From NCBI RefSeq assembly GCF_003416885.1, contig NZ_QVPD01000001.1, positions 137,715 to 201,714 on the forward strand: DNA of 64,000 bases, given 5' to 3'. The position numbers were made by a program, and so were the translations under genes. The notes under the pieces are model-generated. The model made no database searches, was not told where the DNA came from, and saw nothing but the letters and a program-made list of their open reading frames with translations. Below, piece by piece: positions 26,869-36,694 of the stretch. The stretch comes from Cognatiluteimonas weifangensis. GTDB taxonomy: Bacteria > Pseudomonadota > Gammaproteobacteria > Xanthomonadales > Xanthomonadaceae. Position 1 is the stretch's first letter, and each line of letters opens with the position of its first letter.

Positions 26869-28842
26869 TCACATCGGCCCCGGTTCGGTCTCGCCGAGCG
26901 TGCGCCGGGTGCCGCTGCGGTACAGCAGCCAGGCCACCAGCGCCAGCACCGCGAGCCCGACCCATTTGCCGAACTGCCAGCCTTCCGGCAGCGCCAGCAC
27001 GTCGGCGCGGCCGGAAGCCACGATCGGGATCGCGATGGCGATGCCCATCAGCGCCTCGCCGGTGATCAGGCCGGCGGCGAACAGCGTGCCGGGGCGGTGG
27101 ATGCGGTCGCGCAGCGATTCGTCCCTGGTACCGACGACGCCATGCCGGCGCTCCACCAGCCAGGCGAGCAGGCCGCCGAGGAAGATCGGCACCATCAGTT
27201 CCAGCGGCAGATAGATGCCGATCGCCGCGGCCAGCACCGGCACCCGGAAGCTGGAGCTGCGCGACTTCAGCCAGCCGTCGAAGGCGATGATCGCGGCGCC
27301 GACGCCACCGCCGATCGCGATCATGTCCCAGGGCAGATGGCCGCCGAACATGCCCTTCGCGACCGAGGCCATCAGCGTCGCCTGCGGTGCCGACAGCGGG
27401 TTCGGGTGCTCGGCGGTCGGTGCGCCGATGCCGTAGGCCTGCGCCAGCAGGTTGAGTACCGGCGCCATGATCAGCGCGCAGGAGAAGGCGCCGATCATCA
27501 GCATCAGCTGCTGCTTCCACGGCGTCGCGCCGACGATGTAGCCGGCCTTGAGGTCCTGCAGGTTGTCGCCGCCAACCGCCGCCGCGCAGCACACCACCGC
27601 GCCGATCATGATCGCGGCGACCGCGCCGATCGGCGAGTCGCGGCCGAGCATCAGCATCAGTACCACCGAAGCGAACAGGATGGTGGCGATGGTGATGCCG
27701 GACACCGGATTGTTGGACGAGCCGACCAGGCCGGCCAGGTACGCCGACACCGACACGAACAGGAAGCCGGCGACGATCATGATGATCGTCATCGGGATGC
27801 TCACCAGCCATTGCCCGACGATCGCCTGGTAGAGGAAGGCCAGCGGCACCACGAACGCCACCAGCGCGATCAGCATCCACTTCATCGGCAGGTCGCGCTC
27901 GGTCTCGGCGACGATGTGGCCGGCGCCCTTGCGCGCGGCGGCGATGCCGCTGCGGATGCCCGAGACCAGCGAATTGCGCAGCGAGAACAGCGTCCACACG
28001 CCGCCGACCAGCATCGCGCCGACGCCCAGATAGCGGACCTTGGCGCTCCAGATCGCGAACGCCGCGTCCTCGGCGCCGGCGCCGGCGATCGACGCCGCCA
28101 GCGCCGGATCGCTATCCAGGAAGAAGGCGTGGTAGATCGGGATCGCGATGTGCCAGGACAGGATGCTGCCCGAGAGCACCACGATGCCGATGTTGAGGCC
28201 GACGATGTAGCCCACGCCCAGCAGCGCCGGCGACAGGTTGGTCCCCAGGTAGCCCAGGTACTTGCCGAAGAAGCCGGCGCCGGCGGCGGTGTCGGGCAGC
28301 ATGCGCAGGCCGCTGGCGGCGGCGAGCTTGAACGCGCCGCCGAGCACCGCCGAGAAGCCCAGCAGTTTCAGCCCCGGCCCCGGGTTTTCGCCCGCCTTGA
28401 GCACTTCCGCCGCGGCCTTGCCCTCGGGGAACGGCAGCGGATCCTCGACGATCATCGTGCGCCGCAGCGGCACCGAGAACAGCACCCCGAGCAGGCCGCC
28501 GAGACCGGCGATCGCCAGCACCCACGAATACCGGAAGTCGTCCCAGTAGCCGAGGATGATCAGCGCCGGGATGGTGAAGATCACCCCCGCCGCGATCGAG
28601 GAGCCGGCCGAGGCGCCGGTCTGGACGATGTTGTTCTCCAGGATCGTGCCGCCGCCCAGCAGCCGCAGCACGCCCATCGACACCACCGCCGCCGGGATTG
28701 CGGTGGCAATGGTCAGGCCGGCAAACAGGCCCAGGTAGGCGTTGGCCGCGGCCAGGATCACCGCCAGGATCATCGACAGCACGATCGCGCGGAAGGTCAG
28801 CTGCGGGACACGGGCGGTCGGGTTCGGGTCGGGCGTACTCAT
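26869..28842 (-). CDS. OPT family oligopeptide transporter
   Basis: A 657-residue oligopeptide transporter (OPT) family protein with about 14-16 membrane segments. Typical stretches are LAAANAYLGLFAGLTIATAIPAAV near the N-terminus, GSSNNPVSGITIATI in the middle (the conserved SNNPVSG) and GDNLQDLKAGYIVGATPW. Bacterial members are thought to take up short peptides, some metal chelates. The start MSTPDPNPTAR is preferred; upstream in-frame residues are not membrane-like. It is divergent from the POT transporter and upstream of the S9 peptidase. Confidence 0.93.
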   Translation of the reverse strand: MSTPDPNPTARVPQLTFRAIVLSMILAVILAAANAYLGLFAGLTIATAIPAAVVSMGVLRLLGGGTILENNIVQTGASAGSSIAAGVIFTIPALIILGYWDDFRYSWVLAIAGLGGLLGVLFSVPLRRTMIVEDPLPFPEGKAAAEVLKAGENPGPGLKLLGFSAVLGGAFKLAAASGLRMLPDTAAGAGFFGKYLGYLGTNLSPALLGVGYIVGLNIGIVVLSGSILSWHIAIPIYHAFFLDSDPALAASIAGAGAEDAAFAIWSAKVRYLGVGAMLVGGVWTLFSLRNSLVSGIRSGIAAARKGAGHIVAETERDLPMKWMLIALVAFVVPLAFLYQAIVGQWLVSIPMTIIMIVAGFLFVSVSAYLAGLVGSSNNPVSGITIATILFASVVLMLMLGRDSPIGAVAAIMIGAVVCCAAAVGGDNLQDLKAGYIVGATPWKQQLMLMIGAFSCALIMAPVLNLLAQAYGIGAPTAEHPNPLSAPQATLMASVAKGMFGGHLPWDMIAIGGGVGAAIIAFDGWLKSRSSSFRVPVLAAAIGIYLPLELMVPIFLGGLLAWLVERRHGVVGTRDESLRDRIHRPGTLFAAGLITGEALMGIAIAIPIVASGRADVLALPEGWQFGKWVGLAVLALVAWLLYRSGTRRTLGETEPGPM

Positions 28843-28951
28843 CCGGGCTGGCTCCCCTGGGTTGGACGGTCCGGCCGGCGGCCGGGAACGCCGGATGATG
28901 GCACCCGCGCATCGCCGGCGCAAAACCGCGGGACGCGCGCTGCGGCCTCGC

Positions 28952-28957
28952 TATACT
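28952..28957 (+). promoter_or_regulatory. Candidate -10 (TATACT) of the POT transporter gene
   Basis: TATACT lies 27 bp upstream of the TTG start in otherwise strongly GC-rich DNA, within the 141-bp OPT-POT divergent region. No -35 match was found at 16-18 bp. Confidence 0.45.
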
Positions 28958-28983
28958 CCGGCGAACCCTGCCGGGGCCCGCCC

Positions 28984-30711
28984 TTGTCCGTCACCGCCCG
29001 TTCCCTGCCCGCGATCCGCGGGGACTTCCTCGGCCATCCCAAGGGCGTGTTCGTCTGCTTCTTCACCGAGATGTGGGAGCGCTTTTCCTTCTACGGGATG
29101 AAGGCGCTGCTGCTGCTGTACCTGCTCAAGCACCACCGCTTCAGCGACGACATGGGCTACGACCTGATCGGCGCCTACGGCGGGCTGGTGTACGCGGTGC
29201 CGGTGATCGGCGGCCTGGTCGCCGACCGCTGGCTGGGCATGCGCAAGGCGGTGGTGCTGGGCGGCGTGCTGCTGTGCCTGGGCCACTTCGGCATGGCCTT
29301 CGAGGGCGCCGACGCGCGCGTGGTGGATGGGGTGGTGGTGCGCGACGCCGGTGCGTTGCAGGTGTTCTACCTGTCGCTGGCGCTGATCGTCATGGGCGTG
29401 GGCTTCCTCAAGCCCAACATCTCCACCATCGTCGGCAAGCTCTACGCGCAGGACGACCCGCGCCGCGACTCCGGCTTCACCCTGTTCTACGCGGGCATCA
29501 ACGTCGGCGGGCTGTTCGCCGGGCTGATCTGCGCATTCCTGGGCGAAACCTACGGCTGGAAGTACGGCTTCGGCGCCGCCGGCGTCGGCATGCTTGCCGG
29601 CCTGGGGATGTTCCTGTGGGGGCAGAAATACCTGCACGGGCACGCCGAGCCGCGGAATCCGGCGAAGCTGCGCGAGCGCGTGGCGGGACTGACGCGCGAG
29701 GGCTGGATCTACCTGCTCGCTTTCGCCGGCGCGGCGATGGTCTGGCAGCTGATCCAGCGCAGCTGGACCGTGCAGGGCGCGATGCACCTGGTGGCGGCGG
29801 GCTTCCTGGCGTGGTTCGGCTGGTTCCTGGCGAAGCACTGCAACCGCATCGAACGCCAGCAGATGCTGGCGCTGGTGGCGATGATCCTCGGCGTGCTGGT
29901 GTTCTTCACCCTGTACGAGCAGACCTACGGCTCGTGGCTGACCTTCACCGACCGGCTGCTGACCAAGGACCTGTTCCCGTCGCTGGTGAGCGACGCCGGC
30001 GGCACCCTGCCGTGGTCGCTGTACCTGATGGTCGCGAGCGTGCCGTTGATGGCGCTGGCGCTGCGCGCCAGCGACCGCGGCGCCCGCGCGCTGTCGGGCT
30101 GGCTGGTGGCGCTGATGGCGGCGGGCATGGCGGTGGCCTGCTTCCGCGACGTGGTGCTGGTGCCGCAGACCGCCGGCTCGCTGACGTTCCTGGGCTCGTT
30201 CTTCATCGTGTTGCTGTCGCCGCTGTTCGCCTGGCTGTGGCCGTGGCTGGAGCGTCGCGGCCGCAATCCGGGCAAGCCGCTGAAGAGCGCGCTCGGGCTG
30301 CTGTTCGCGGCGTTGTCGTTCCTGCCGCTGATGGCCGCCGCGGACACCGCGGCCGGGGGCGCGCTGGCTAGCGTGTGGTGGCTGGTGCTGGCCTATTTCA
30401 TCCTCGAAATCGGCGAGATGTGCCTGTCGCCGATCGGGCTGTCGGCGGTCACCCAGCTGTCGGTGGCGCGGGTGGTCGGGTTGATGATGGGCGGGTTCTG
30501 GCTGGCGACCGCTTACTCGGAGCTGCTGGCGGCGCAGTTCGGCAAGCTGGCGTCGCTGGAGATCCGCGAAGGCGAGGCCATCGATCTGGCCACCGCGGCG
30601 GCGAAGTACGGCGAGCTGTTCCAGTGGCTGCTGTGGATCGGTCTGGGCGCCGCGCTGGTGTTCCTGTTGCTGGCGCCGCTGCTGCGGCGCTGGATGCACG
30701 GGGTGAAGTGA
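28984..30711 (+). CDS. POT/PTR family proton-dependent peptide transporter
   Basis: A 575-residue major-facilitator peptide symporter. The N-terminal signature is FFTEMWERFSFYGMKALLLLYL (ExxERF-type motif), followed by GGLVADRWLGMRKAVVLGG and FLKPNISTIVGKLY. FTLFYAGINVGGLFAGLI is the PTR2 signature, and EIGEMCLSPIGLSAVTQL lies near the C-terminus. About 12-14 spans are seen. The start is taken as TTG at 28984, since no ATG or GTG lies between the promoter and the EMWERF motif in this frame. It shares the divergent region with the OPT gene. Confidence 0.93.
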   Translation: MSVTARSLPAIRGDFLGHPKGVFVCFFTEMWERFSFYGMKALLLLYLLKHHRFSDDMGYDLIGAYGGLVYAVPVIGGLVADRWLGMRKAVVLGGVLLCLGHFGMAFEGADARVVDGVVVRDAGALQVFYLSLALIVMGVGFLKPNISTIVGKLYAQDDPRRDSGFTLFYAGINVGGLFAGLICAFLGETYGWKYGFGAAGVGMLAGLGMFLWGQKYLHGHAEPRNPAKLRERVAGLTREGWIYLLAFAGAAMVWQLIQRSWTVQGAMHLVAAGFLAWFGWFLAKHCNRIERQQMLALVAMILGVLVFFTLYEQTYGSWLTFTDRLLTKDLFPSLVSDAGGTLPWSLYLMVASVPLMALALRASDRGARALSGWLVALMAAGMAVACFRDVVLVPQTAGSLTFLGSFFIVLLSPLFAWLWPWLERRGRNPGKPLKSALGLLFAALSFLPLMAAADTAAGGALASVWWLVLAYFILEIGEMCLSPIGLSAVTQLSVARVVGLMMGGFWLATAYSELLAAQFGKLASLEIREGEAIDLATAAAKYGELFQWLLWIGLGAALVFLLLAPLLRRWMHGVK

Positions 30712-30976
30712 GGCAGCGATGCGGCTATGCGTGCAGCACAGTCGCGGCTGCCCGGACGCCGCCCCACGCCAGCAGGAATCCCGCGACAGGATCGACTTTT
30801 CTGGATCGGCTTCGGACGGAGTCGCCGCCCGGCGGGCTGGGGGGCTGCGCCCTCTGACGACCTCCTGTCTTCAAGTCGGGGCGTGGCCTGACCTCGGGAG
30901 ATCGGCTTCGGCAGGAGTCGCCGCCCGGCGGGTTGGGGGTGCGCCCTCCTGACGACTCCTGTCTGAAAGCAGACGC
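30712..30976. repeat. Left-hand array of 80-90-bp GC-rich repeat units
   Basis: The gap after the POT gene holds two full units of a repeat starting GATCGGCTTCGG (from about 30809 and 30901), oriented rightward. Each continues GAGTCGCCGCCCGGCGGG, CTGGGGG, GCGCCCTC and TGACGACCTCCTGTCTTCAA. They precede the longer inverted-repeat arm. Each unit contains the dyad CCGCCCGGCGGG. Short frames here arise from the repeats and are not genes. Confidence 0.85.
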
Positions 30977-31257
30977 GGATCGGCTTCGGAGGGAGTCGCC
31001 GCCCGACGGGCTGGGGGTGCTGCGCCCTCCTGACGACCTCCTGTCTTTAAGTCGGGTCGTGGGCCATCCATGGCCCACTCTCCGCACCCCCAGCCCGTCG
31101 GGCGGCGACTTGGCGAGATTGGAGGTCATCGCTTCGGGCGGCTTTTTTCTGCAGGCGCCGACTTACTTGCCCGGAAGCTGGTGGCCCGGCCTGTGCGGGA
31201 CCGTCGGCGGCATGGATGCCGCCGAGGAGCCTACAGGGACGTATTCACGGCGTGTCC
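30977..31257. repeat. Left arm of a 280-bp inverted repeat flanking the rml block
   Basis: Read in reverse complement, this stretch matches 37781-38057 almost throughout: ACACGCCGTGAAT, CTCCTCGGCGGCATCCATGC, CGACGGTCCCGCACAGGCCG, AAGTCGGCGC-like spacer, CTCGCCAAGTCGCCGCCC, GGGTGCGGAGAGTGG, CGACCCGACTTAAAGACAGG and AGCCCGTCGGGCGGCGACTC. An internal palindrome GGGCCATCCATGGCCC lies within it. Differences are scattered single bases and short indels. The arms are in opposite orientation about 6.5 kb apart. Confidence 0.85.
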
Positions 31258-31401
31258 CGCACAGGCCGGGCCACCGGCTTCCCGCGCAGACGCTTCCGCA
31301 CTTGAAGGGATGTTCTCGCGACGCGCCCTGCGCAGGCCTGTGCGACCGGCTTCCCCCATGCACAGGTTCCCGGCGAGAACGCGGTTCCAGGGGACGTGCG
31401 G
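31258..31401. other. Repeat-derived spacer before rmlD
   Basis: This contains a diverged further copy of the CCCGCACAGGCCGGGCCACCGGCTTC module, and a weaker one (TGCGCAGGCCTGTGCGACCGGCTTCCC) at about 31330-31360. No gene, promoter or clean terminator for rmlD is seen. Confidence 0.5.
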
Positions 31402-32301
31402 CTAGCCGCGCGGCAACGCGTCGAGGACGGTCGCCAGGCCCGTGCGCCAATCGGGCAACTCGATTCCGAAGTCGCTTTGCAGCGCGCTGCAATCGAGCAC
31501 CGAATACGCGGGCCGCGCCGCGGGCGTCGGATAGTCGGCGGTGGCGATCGGCAACACGCGCGGCATGCGTGCCAGCAGCCCGCGCGCGTGTGCGCCGGCC
31601 ACGATCGCCTCGGCGAAACCATGCCAGCTGGTGGCGCCGGTCGCGGTCAGGTGCCAGGTTCCAGATCGCGACGGGGCTTGCGCCAGTACCCGCGCGGTGA
31701 CGTCGGCGATCAGCACCGCCGGGGTCGGCGCACCGACCTGGTCGGCGACCACCCGCAGCTCGTCGCGCTCGCGCGCCAGCCTCAGCATCGTGCGCAGGAA
31801 GTTGCTGCCGTGCGCCGCGTACACCCAGGCGGTGCGGAAGATCAGGTGCCGCGCACCGCTGTCCCGGACCGCCTGCTCGCCGGCGAGCTTGCTGGCGCCG
31901 TAGACGCCCAGCGGCGCGGTGGCGTCGTCCTCGCGGTAGGGGCGCGTGCCGCGGCCGTCGAACACGTAGTCGGTCGAGTAATGCACCAGCAGCGCATCGC
32001 GTTCGGCGCAGGCCGCGGCCAGCGCCTGCGGCGCCTGCGCGTTGGCGCGGAAGGCGGCCTCGGCGTCGTTCTCGGCACGGTCCACCGCGGTGTGCGCCGC
32101 GGCATTGATCACGACGTCCGGGACGATCCGCGCGACCAGCGCCGGCAACGCGTCCGGGACATCGAAATCCGCGCGCTCGCAGGCCGTGCCGTCCTTGAGC
32201 GCGCCGCTGCGGGTGGTGGCGATCACCGTGCCCAGCGGCGCCAGGCTGCGGCGCAATGCGCTGCCGACCTGGCCGTTGCCGCCCAGCAGCAGGATCCTCA
32301 T
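31402..32301 (-). CDS. rmlD: dTDP-4-dehydrorhamnose reductase
   Basis: A 299-residue NADPH-dependent reductase for the last step of dTDP-L-rhamnose synthesis. MRILLLGGNGQVGSAL is the Rossmann loop, VVINAAAHTAVDRAE and HYSTDYVFDGRGTRPY are strong RmlD signatures, and VYGASKLAGEQAV carries the Tyr-x3-Lys pair. The start at MRILLLGG fits the family. It is the last gene of rmlBACD and starts 10 bp after the rmlC stop codon. The product supplies L-rhamnose for lipopolysaccharide or other surface glycans. Confidence 0.96.
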   Translation of the reverse strand: MRILLLGGNGQVGSALRRSLAPLGTVIATTRSGALKDGTACERADFDVPDALPALVARIVPDVVINAAAHTAVDRAENDAEAAFRANAQAPQALAAACAERDALLVHYSTDYVFDGRGTRPYREDDATAPLGVYGASKLAGEQAVRDSGARHLIFRTAWVYAAHGSNFLRTMLRLARERDELRVVADQVGAPTPAVLIADVTARVLAQAPSRSGTWHLTATGATSWHGFAEAIVAGAHARGLLARMPRVLPIATADYPTPAARPAYSVLDCSALQSDFGIELPDWRTGLATVLDALPRG

Positions 32302-32311
32302 GCCGCCGCGC

Positions 32312-32869
32312 TCACGGCACGTAGACCGGGAGCCGCTCCGGCGCCACGTCGGCCAGGAACGGCGCCCTGGCATCCTTGTCCGACAGCAGCGGCGCGGCGA
32401 CCGGCCAGTCGATGGCCAGGTCGGCGTCGTTCCAGGCGATGCCGGCGTCGACATCACGGTCGTAGGTGGCGGTGCACAGGTAGGTGAACAGCGCGCGCTC
32501 GCTGAGCGCGACGAAACCGTGCGCGTAGCCTTCCGGAATCCAGAAATGGCGGTTGTTCTCCGCGCTCAGCAGCACTGCGGTCCAGCGGCCGAAGCTCGGC
32601 GAGCCGCGCCGGATGTCGACCGCCACGTCCCAGGCCTCACCCTCCAGTACCGACACCAGCTTGCCCTGCGGCTGCGGCCACTGGTAATGCAGGCCGCGCA
32701 GCACGCCGCGCGCGGAGGCGGACACGTTGCCCTGCACGAACTGCGGCGTCAGCCCGATCGCGGCGAGCTTGTCGCGGTTGAAGGACTCGTAGAAGAAACC
32801 GCGCTCGTCGCCGAACACCTGCGGCTCCAGCACCAGACAGTCCGGCAGGTCGGTCCGGATCACCTTCAT
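32312..32869 (-). CDS. rmlC: dTDP-4-dehydrorhamnose 3,5-epimerase
   Basis: A 185-residue cupin-fold epimerase, third step of dTDP-L-rhamnose synthesis. FGDERGFFYESFN, the catalytic-His region RGVLRGLHYQWPQPQGKL, and FWIPEGYAHGFVALSE (second His and nearby Tyr) are present. The WNDADLAIDWP tail is standard. The usual QDNxSxS reads QGNVSAS here, a variant I have seen described for xanthomonad RmlC only from memory. It sits 10 bp after rmlA in the operon. Confidence 0.96.
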   Translation of the reverse strand: MKVIRTDLPDCLVLEPQVFGDERGFFYESFNRDKLAAIGLTPQFVQGNVSASARGVLRGLHYQWPQPQGKLVSVLEGEAWDVAVDIRRGSPSFGRWTAVLLSAENNRHFWIPEGYAHGFVALSERALFTYLCTATYDRDVDAGIAWNDADLAIDWPVAAPLLSDKDARAPFLADVAPERLPVYVP

Positions 32870-32879
32870 GCCGCCGCCC

Positions 32880-33815
32880 TCATGCCGGCTGCCCGTGCTC
32901 GAGCAGGTCCAGCAGGTACTTGCCGTAACCGTTCTTGGTCAGCGGTTGTGCCAGATCGCGCAGCTGCGCGGCGTCGATCCAGCGGTTGGCGAAGGCGATC
33001 TCCTCCGGGCAGCACACGCGCAGGCCCTGGCGCTTCTCGATCGTCTCGATGTAGGCCGAGGCCTCGACCAGCGACTCGTGGGTGCCGGTGTCGAGCCAGG
33101 CGAAACCGCGGCCGAGCTTCTCCAGATGCAGGTCGCCCTGCTCCAGGTAGCAGCGGTTGAGGTCGGTGATCTCCAGCTCCCCGCGCGGCGACGGCTTGAG
33201 TCGCGCGGCGAAATCGCCGGCACGGCCGTCGTAGAAATACAGGCCGGTGACCGCGTAGCTGGAGCGCGGCTGCGCCGGCTTTTCCTCCAGCCCGATCACC
33301 TTGCCGCCGGCGTCGAACTCGACGACGCCGTAGCGCTCGGGATCGCGCACCCAGTAGCCGAACACGGTCGCGCCGTGCACGCGCTGCGAGGCGCTCTGCA
33401 GCAGCTGGGTCAGGCCGTGGCCGTAGAAGATGTTGTCGCCCAGCACCAGGCAGCTCGGCTGGCCGGCGACGAACTCGCGACCGATCAGGTAGGCCTGCGC
33501 CAGCCCGTCCGGGCTCGGCTGCACCGCGTACTCGATGCGCATGCCCCACTGCGAACCGTCGCCGAGCAGGGTCTTGAACAGCGCCTGCTCGTGCGGGGTG
33601 TTGATGATCAGCACCTCGCGGATGCCGGCCAGCATCAGCACCCCGAGCGGGTAGTAGATCATCGGCTTGTCGTACACCGGCAGCAGCTGCTTGCTGATCG
33701 CCTGGGTGATCGGATACAGCCGGGTGCCGGAGCCGCCGGCGAGGATGATGCCCTTGCGCGCGTTTGTCGCGGCCGCCCGCGCATCGCTCCGCGGACTTTC
33801 CGCCACCGCGCTCAC
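32880..33815 (-). CDS. rmlA: Glucose-1-phosphate thymidylyltransferase
   Basis: A 311-residue nucleotidyltransferase that makes dTDP-glucose, the first step to dTDP-L-rhamnose. [17 protein letters not shown] is the nucleotide-binding signature, with [31 protein letters not shown] and [15 protein letters not shown] also diagnostic. An N-terminal extension of about 20 residues precedes the catalytic core. The ATG overlaps the rmlB stop codon (ATGA), so translation is coupled. Confidence 0.97.
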   Translation of the reverse strand: MSAVAESPRSDARAAATNARKGIILAGGSGTRLYPITQAISKQLLPVYDKPMIYYPLGVLMLAGIREVLIINTPHEQALFKTLLGDGSQWGMRIEYAVQPSPDGLAQAYLIGREFVAGQPSCLVLGDNIFYGHGLTQLLQSASQRVHGATVFGYWVRDPERYGVVEFDAGGKVIGLEEKPAQPRSSYAVTGLYFYDGRAGDFAARLKPSPRGELEITDLNRCYLEQGDLHLEKLGRGFAWLDTGTHESLVEASAYIETIEKRQGLRVCCPEEIAFANRWIDAAQLRDLAQPLTKNGYGKYLLDLLEHGQPA

Positions 33816-34867
33816 GCGCTCACCCCGATGCGCTCGAGCCGGTAGCTGCCGTCGAGCACCCGCCGCACCCAGTCCTGGTGGTCCAGGTACCAGTCGACGG
33901 TGGCGGCGATGCCCTGCGCGAAACCGTGCGCCGGAGCCCAGCCGAGCTCGGCCTTGAGCTTGGAAGCGTCGATCGCGTAGCGGCGGTCGTGGCCGGGGCG
34001 GTCGGCGACATGGGCGATCTGGCTGCTGCGCGGCTTGCCGTCGGCGCGCGGCCGGCGCTGGTCAAGCAGCGCGCAGATGGTTTCCACCACCTCGATGTTC
34101 TGCTTCTCGGCGTCGCCGCCGACGTTGTAGGTCTCGCCGACGCGGCCGCGCTCCAGCACCGCGCGGATCGCGGCGCAGTGGTCGCCGACGTACAGCCAGT
34201 CGCGCACGTTCTTGCCGTCGCCGTAGACGGGCAGCGGCTCGCCGGCCAGGGCACGGGCGATGATCAGCGGGACGAGTTTTTCCGGGAACTGGTACGGACC
34301 GTAATTGTTGGAGCAATTGGTGGTCAGCACCGGCAGGCCGTAGGTGTGGTGGAACGCACGCACCAGGTGGTCGGAGGCGGCCTTGGACGCCGAATACGGC
34401 GAGTTGGGCGCGTACGGCGTGGATTCGGTGAACCTGCCGGTCTCGCCGAGGGAACCGTAGACCTCGTCGGTGGACACGTGCAGGAAGCGGAACGCGTCCC
34501 TCGCCCCGTCGTCGAGCGCCTTCCAGTAATCGCGCGCGGCTTCCAGCAGCGCCAGCGTGCCGACGACGTTGGTCTGCACGAAGGCGGCCGGGCCGTCGAT
34601 CGAGCGGTCGACATGGCTCTCGGCGGCGAAATTGATGATGGCGTCGGGCCGGTGCTCGCGCAGCAGGCGGTCGGCCAGCGCGCGGTCGCCGATGTCGCCG
34701 TGCACGAACACGTGGTCCGGATTGCCGTCCAGCGCCGCCAGCGTGTCGCGGTTGCCGGCGTAGGTCAGCGCATCCAGGTTGACCACACGCACGCCGGAGG
34801 CGACGGCCGCCAGCACGAAATTACCGCCGATGAAACCGGCACCGCCGGTGACGAGCCAGGTTGGCAC
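33812..34867 (-). CDS. rmlB: dTDP-glucose 4,6-dehydratase
   Basis: An extended-SDR enzyme of about 351 residues for the second step of dTDP-L-rhamnose synthesis. [14 protein letters not shown] is the NAD loop. [22 protein letters not shown] (catalytic Thr-Asp-Glu) and [16 protein letters not shown] (Tyr-x3-Lys) are all intact. The start is taken as GTG at 34867 because GGAGG sits five bases upstream. The ATG at 34879, which contains part of that GGAGG, is the alternative. It is the first rml gene and lies about 50 bp after ssb on the same strand. Confidence 0.95.
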   Translation of the reverse strand: MPTWLVTGGAGFIGGNFVLAAVASGVRVVNLDALTYAGNRDTLAALDGNPDHVFVHGDIGDRALADRLLREHRPDAIINFAAESHVDRSIDGPAAFVQTNVVGTLALLEAARDYWKALDDGARDAFRFLHVSTDEVYGSLGETGRFTESTPYAPNSPYSASKAASDHLVRAFHHTYGLPVLTTNCSNNYGPYQFPEKLVPLIIARALAGEPLPVYGDGKNVRDWLYVGDHCAAIRAVLERGRVGETYNVGGDAEKQNIEVVETICALLDQRRPRADGKPRSSQIAHVADRPGHDRRYAIDASKLKAELGWAPAHGFAQGIAATVDWYLDHQDWVRRVLDGSYRLERIGVSA

Positions 34868-34920
34868 AGGGACCTCCATGTCAGGAAACGGAACGAATCG
34901 CCCGACGCCTTTCCCGGGCG

Positions 34921-35385
34921 TCAGAACGGGATGTCGTCATCGGCGAATTCGTCGGCGAAATCCGCCTTGGGCGCGGTCGGGGCCTCGCGCCGCGCCGGCG
35001 CGCTGCGCTGCGGGCGCTCGGCGCGTTCGGCGCGCGGCTCGCCGCGGCCCTCGCCGCCGCCGAGCATCTGCATCTCGTCGGCGATGATCTCGGTGATATA
35101 GCGCTCCTGGCCGTCCTGCCCGGTGAACTTGTCGTAGCGGATCGAGCCTTCGATGTAGACCTGGCGGCCTTTCCTCAGGTACTCGCCGGCGATCTCGCCG
35201 AGCTTGCCGAACAGCTTCACCCGGTGCCACTCGGTGCGCTCCTGGGTGTTGCCCTCCTTGTCCTTGCGCACCGAGGTCGTGGCCAGCGACAGCGTGCAGA
35301 TCGCCATGCCGCCCTGGGTGTATTTCACGTCCGGGTCGTTGCCGAGGTTGCCGACCAGGATCACTTTGTTCACGCCGCGGGCCAT
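34921..35385 (-). CDS. ssb: Single-stranded DNA-binding protein
   Basis: A 154-residue SSB with an N-terminal OB fold ([47 protein letters not shown]) and a flexible Arg/Glu/Pro-rich linker. The acidic C-terminal tip DDDIPF binds partner proteins in replication and repair. TATACT on the minus strand lies about 45 bp upstream. It is divergent from ispB and upstream of rmlB on the same strand. Confidence 0.97.
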   Translation of the reverse strand: MARGVNKVILVGNLGNDPDVKYTQGGMAICTLSLATTSVRKDKEGNTQERTEWHRVKLFGKLGEIAGEYLRKGRQVYIEGSIRYDKFTGQDGQERYITEIIADEMQMLGGGEGRGEPRAERAERPQRSAPARREAPTAPKADFADEFADDDIPF

Positions 35386-35429
35386 GGCTGTCCTTCCGGT
35401 AGCGCCCGACAGTGGGCAGGGGGCATTGC

Positions 35430-35435
35430 AGTATA
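35430..35435 (-). promoter_or_regulatory. ssb: Candidate -10 (TATACT) of ssb
   Basis: TATACT on the minus strand, 45 bp before the ssb start, is one of two AT-rich islands in the 167-bp ssb-ispB divergent region. No -35 match is evident. Confidence 0.45.
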
Positions 35436-35520
35436 CCTGCGGCCCCGCGTCCCTCGGCCGCCGCCGCGGCCGCGCGTCGGGAAACGCCCACAGCCGCCGA
35501 CCGCGGGAAAACCGCCTCCG

Positions 35521-35526
35521 TATAAT
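35521..35526 (+). promoter_or_regulatory. ispB: Candidate -10 (TATAAT) of ispB
   Basis: A consensus TATAAT 27 bp upstream of the ispB ATG. No clear -35 hexamer lies at 16-18 bp. Confidence 0.5.
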
Positions 35527-35552
35527 CGGGGCTGGCCCGCCCCGAGCCCCGC

Positions 35553-36575
35553 ATGGACATCCCCCCGCCGCGCCCCGCCGCCCCCGACCTGCCCGCGATC
35601 CAGGCCCTGGCCGCCGCCGACATGGCTGCGGTCGACACCCTGATCCGGCGCCGGCTGGCCTCCGACGTGGTGCTGATCAACCAGGTCGCCGAGTACATCG
35701 TCGGCGCCGGCGGCAAGCGCCTGCGGCCGATGCTGCTGCTGCTGGCCGCCGCCGCGCTGGGCAAGCGCAGCGGCGATGGCGAACCGGGCGTCGGCGCCGA
35801 TGCGCAGCAGTTGGCGGCGGTGATCGAGTTCATCCACACCTCGACCCTGCTGCACGACGATGTGGTCGATGCGTCCGACCTGCGCCGCGGCCGCCGCACC
35901 GCCAACGCGGTCTGGGGCAACGCCGCCAGCGTGCTGGTCGGCGACTTCCTGTATTCACGCAGTTTCCAGCTGATGGTCGAGCTGGACTCGATGCAGGTGC
36001 AGCGGATCCTCGCCGACACCACCAACCGCATCGCCGAGGGCGAGGTGCTGCAGCTGCTGCACGTGCGCAACCCGGACACCGACGAGGCCGCATATCTCGG
36101 CGTGATCGAACGCAAGACCGCGGTGCTGTTCGCCGCCGCCACCCGCCTGGGCGCGCTGCTGGCCGGCGCCGATGCGGCGACCTGCGATGCCCTGCACGAT
36201 TACGGCCTCAACCTCGGTTACGCCTTCCAGATCGCCGACGACGTGCTCGACTACGCGGCCGACGAGGCTGCGCTCGGCAAGCACCTGGGCGACGACCTGG
36301 CCGAAGGCAAGGCGACCCTGCCGCTGATCCACGCCATCGTCCACGCCGACGCGGCGGCCCGCACGCGCCTGCGCGCGGCGATCGAGCACGGCGACAGCGG
36401 CGCGATGCCGGAGGTGCTGGCGGCGATCGCCGCCGCCGGCAGCCTCGACTACAGCCGCCGCCGCGCCGGCGACTACGCGCAGGCGGCCGAGCGCGCGCTC
36501 GCCGGACTGGCGGACAACGCCCATGTCGCCGCGCTGCGCGGACTGGCGCGCTACACCGTCAGCCGCGACCGCTAG
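35553..36575 (+). CDS. ispB: Octaprenyl diphosphate synthase-type polyprenyl synthetase
   Basis: A 340-residue trans-polyprenyl diphosphate synthase that makes the isoprenoid side chain of ubiquinone. [16 protein letters not shown] precedes the first Asp-rich motif [13 protein letters not shown], and the second is [25 protein letters not shown] and [10 protein letters not shown] are typical of the long-chain subgroup. Chain length (C40 in most relatives) is inferred. An N-terminal Pro-rich stretch of about 12 residues may be an extension. Confidence 0.94.
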   Translation: MDIPPPRPAAPDLPAIQALAAADMAAVDTLIRRRLASDVVLINQVAEYIVGAGGKRLRPMLLLLAAAALGKRSGDGEPGVGADAQQLAAVIEFIHTSTLLHDDVVDASDLRRGRRTANAVWGNAASVLVGDFLYSRSFQLMVELDSMQVQRILADTTNRIAEGEVLQLLHVRNPDTDEAAYLGVIERKTAVLFAAATRLGALLAGADAATCDALHDYGLNLGYAFQIADDVLDYAADEAALGKHLGDDLAEGKATLPLIHAIVHADAAARTRLRAAIEHGDSGAMPEVLAAIAAAGSLDYSRRRAGDYAQAAERALAGLADNAHVAALRGLARYTVSRDR

Positions 36576-36694
36576 ACCGCCCGACGCCTGCCGCCTGCCG
36601 TGCAGGCGCGGACCCACGACTCCAGGCGTCCACGGCGCGAGGGTTTCGGACGGACGTGGCGGCGCCCGACTCCTGCGCCGCCGCGTGCTCCGCG

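Noticed and set aside
30933..31700. Open frames through the left repeat array
   Set aside because: Repeat-derived frames with no start signal; they run into the rmlD antisense.
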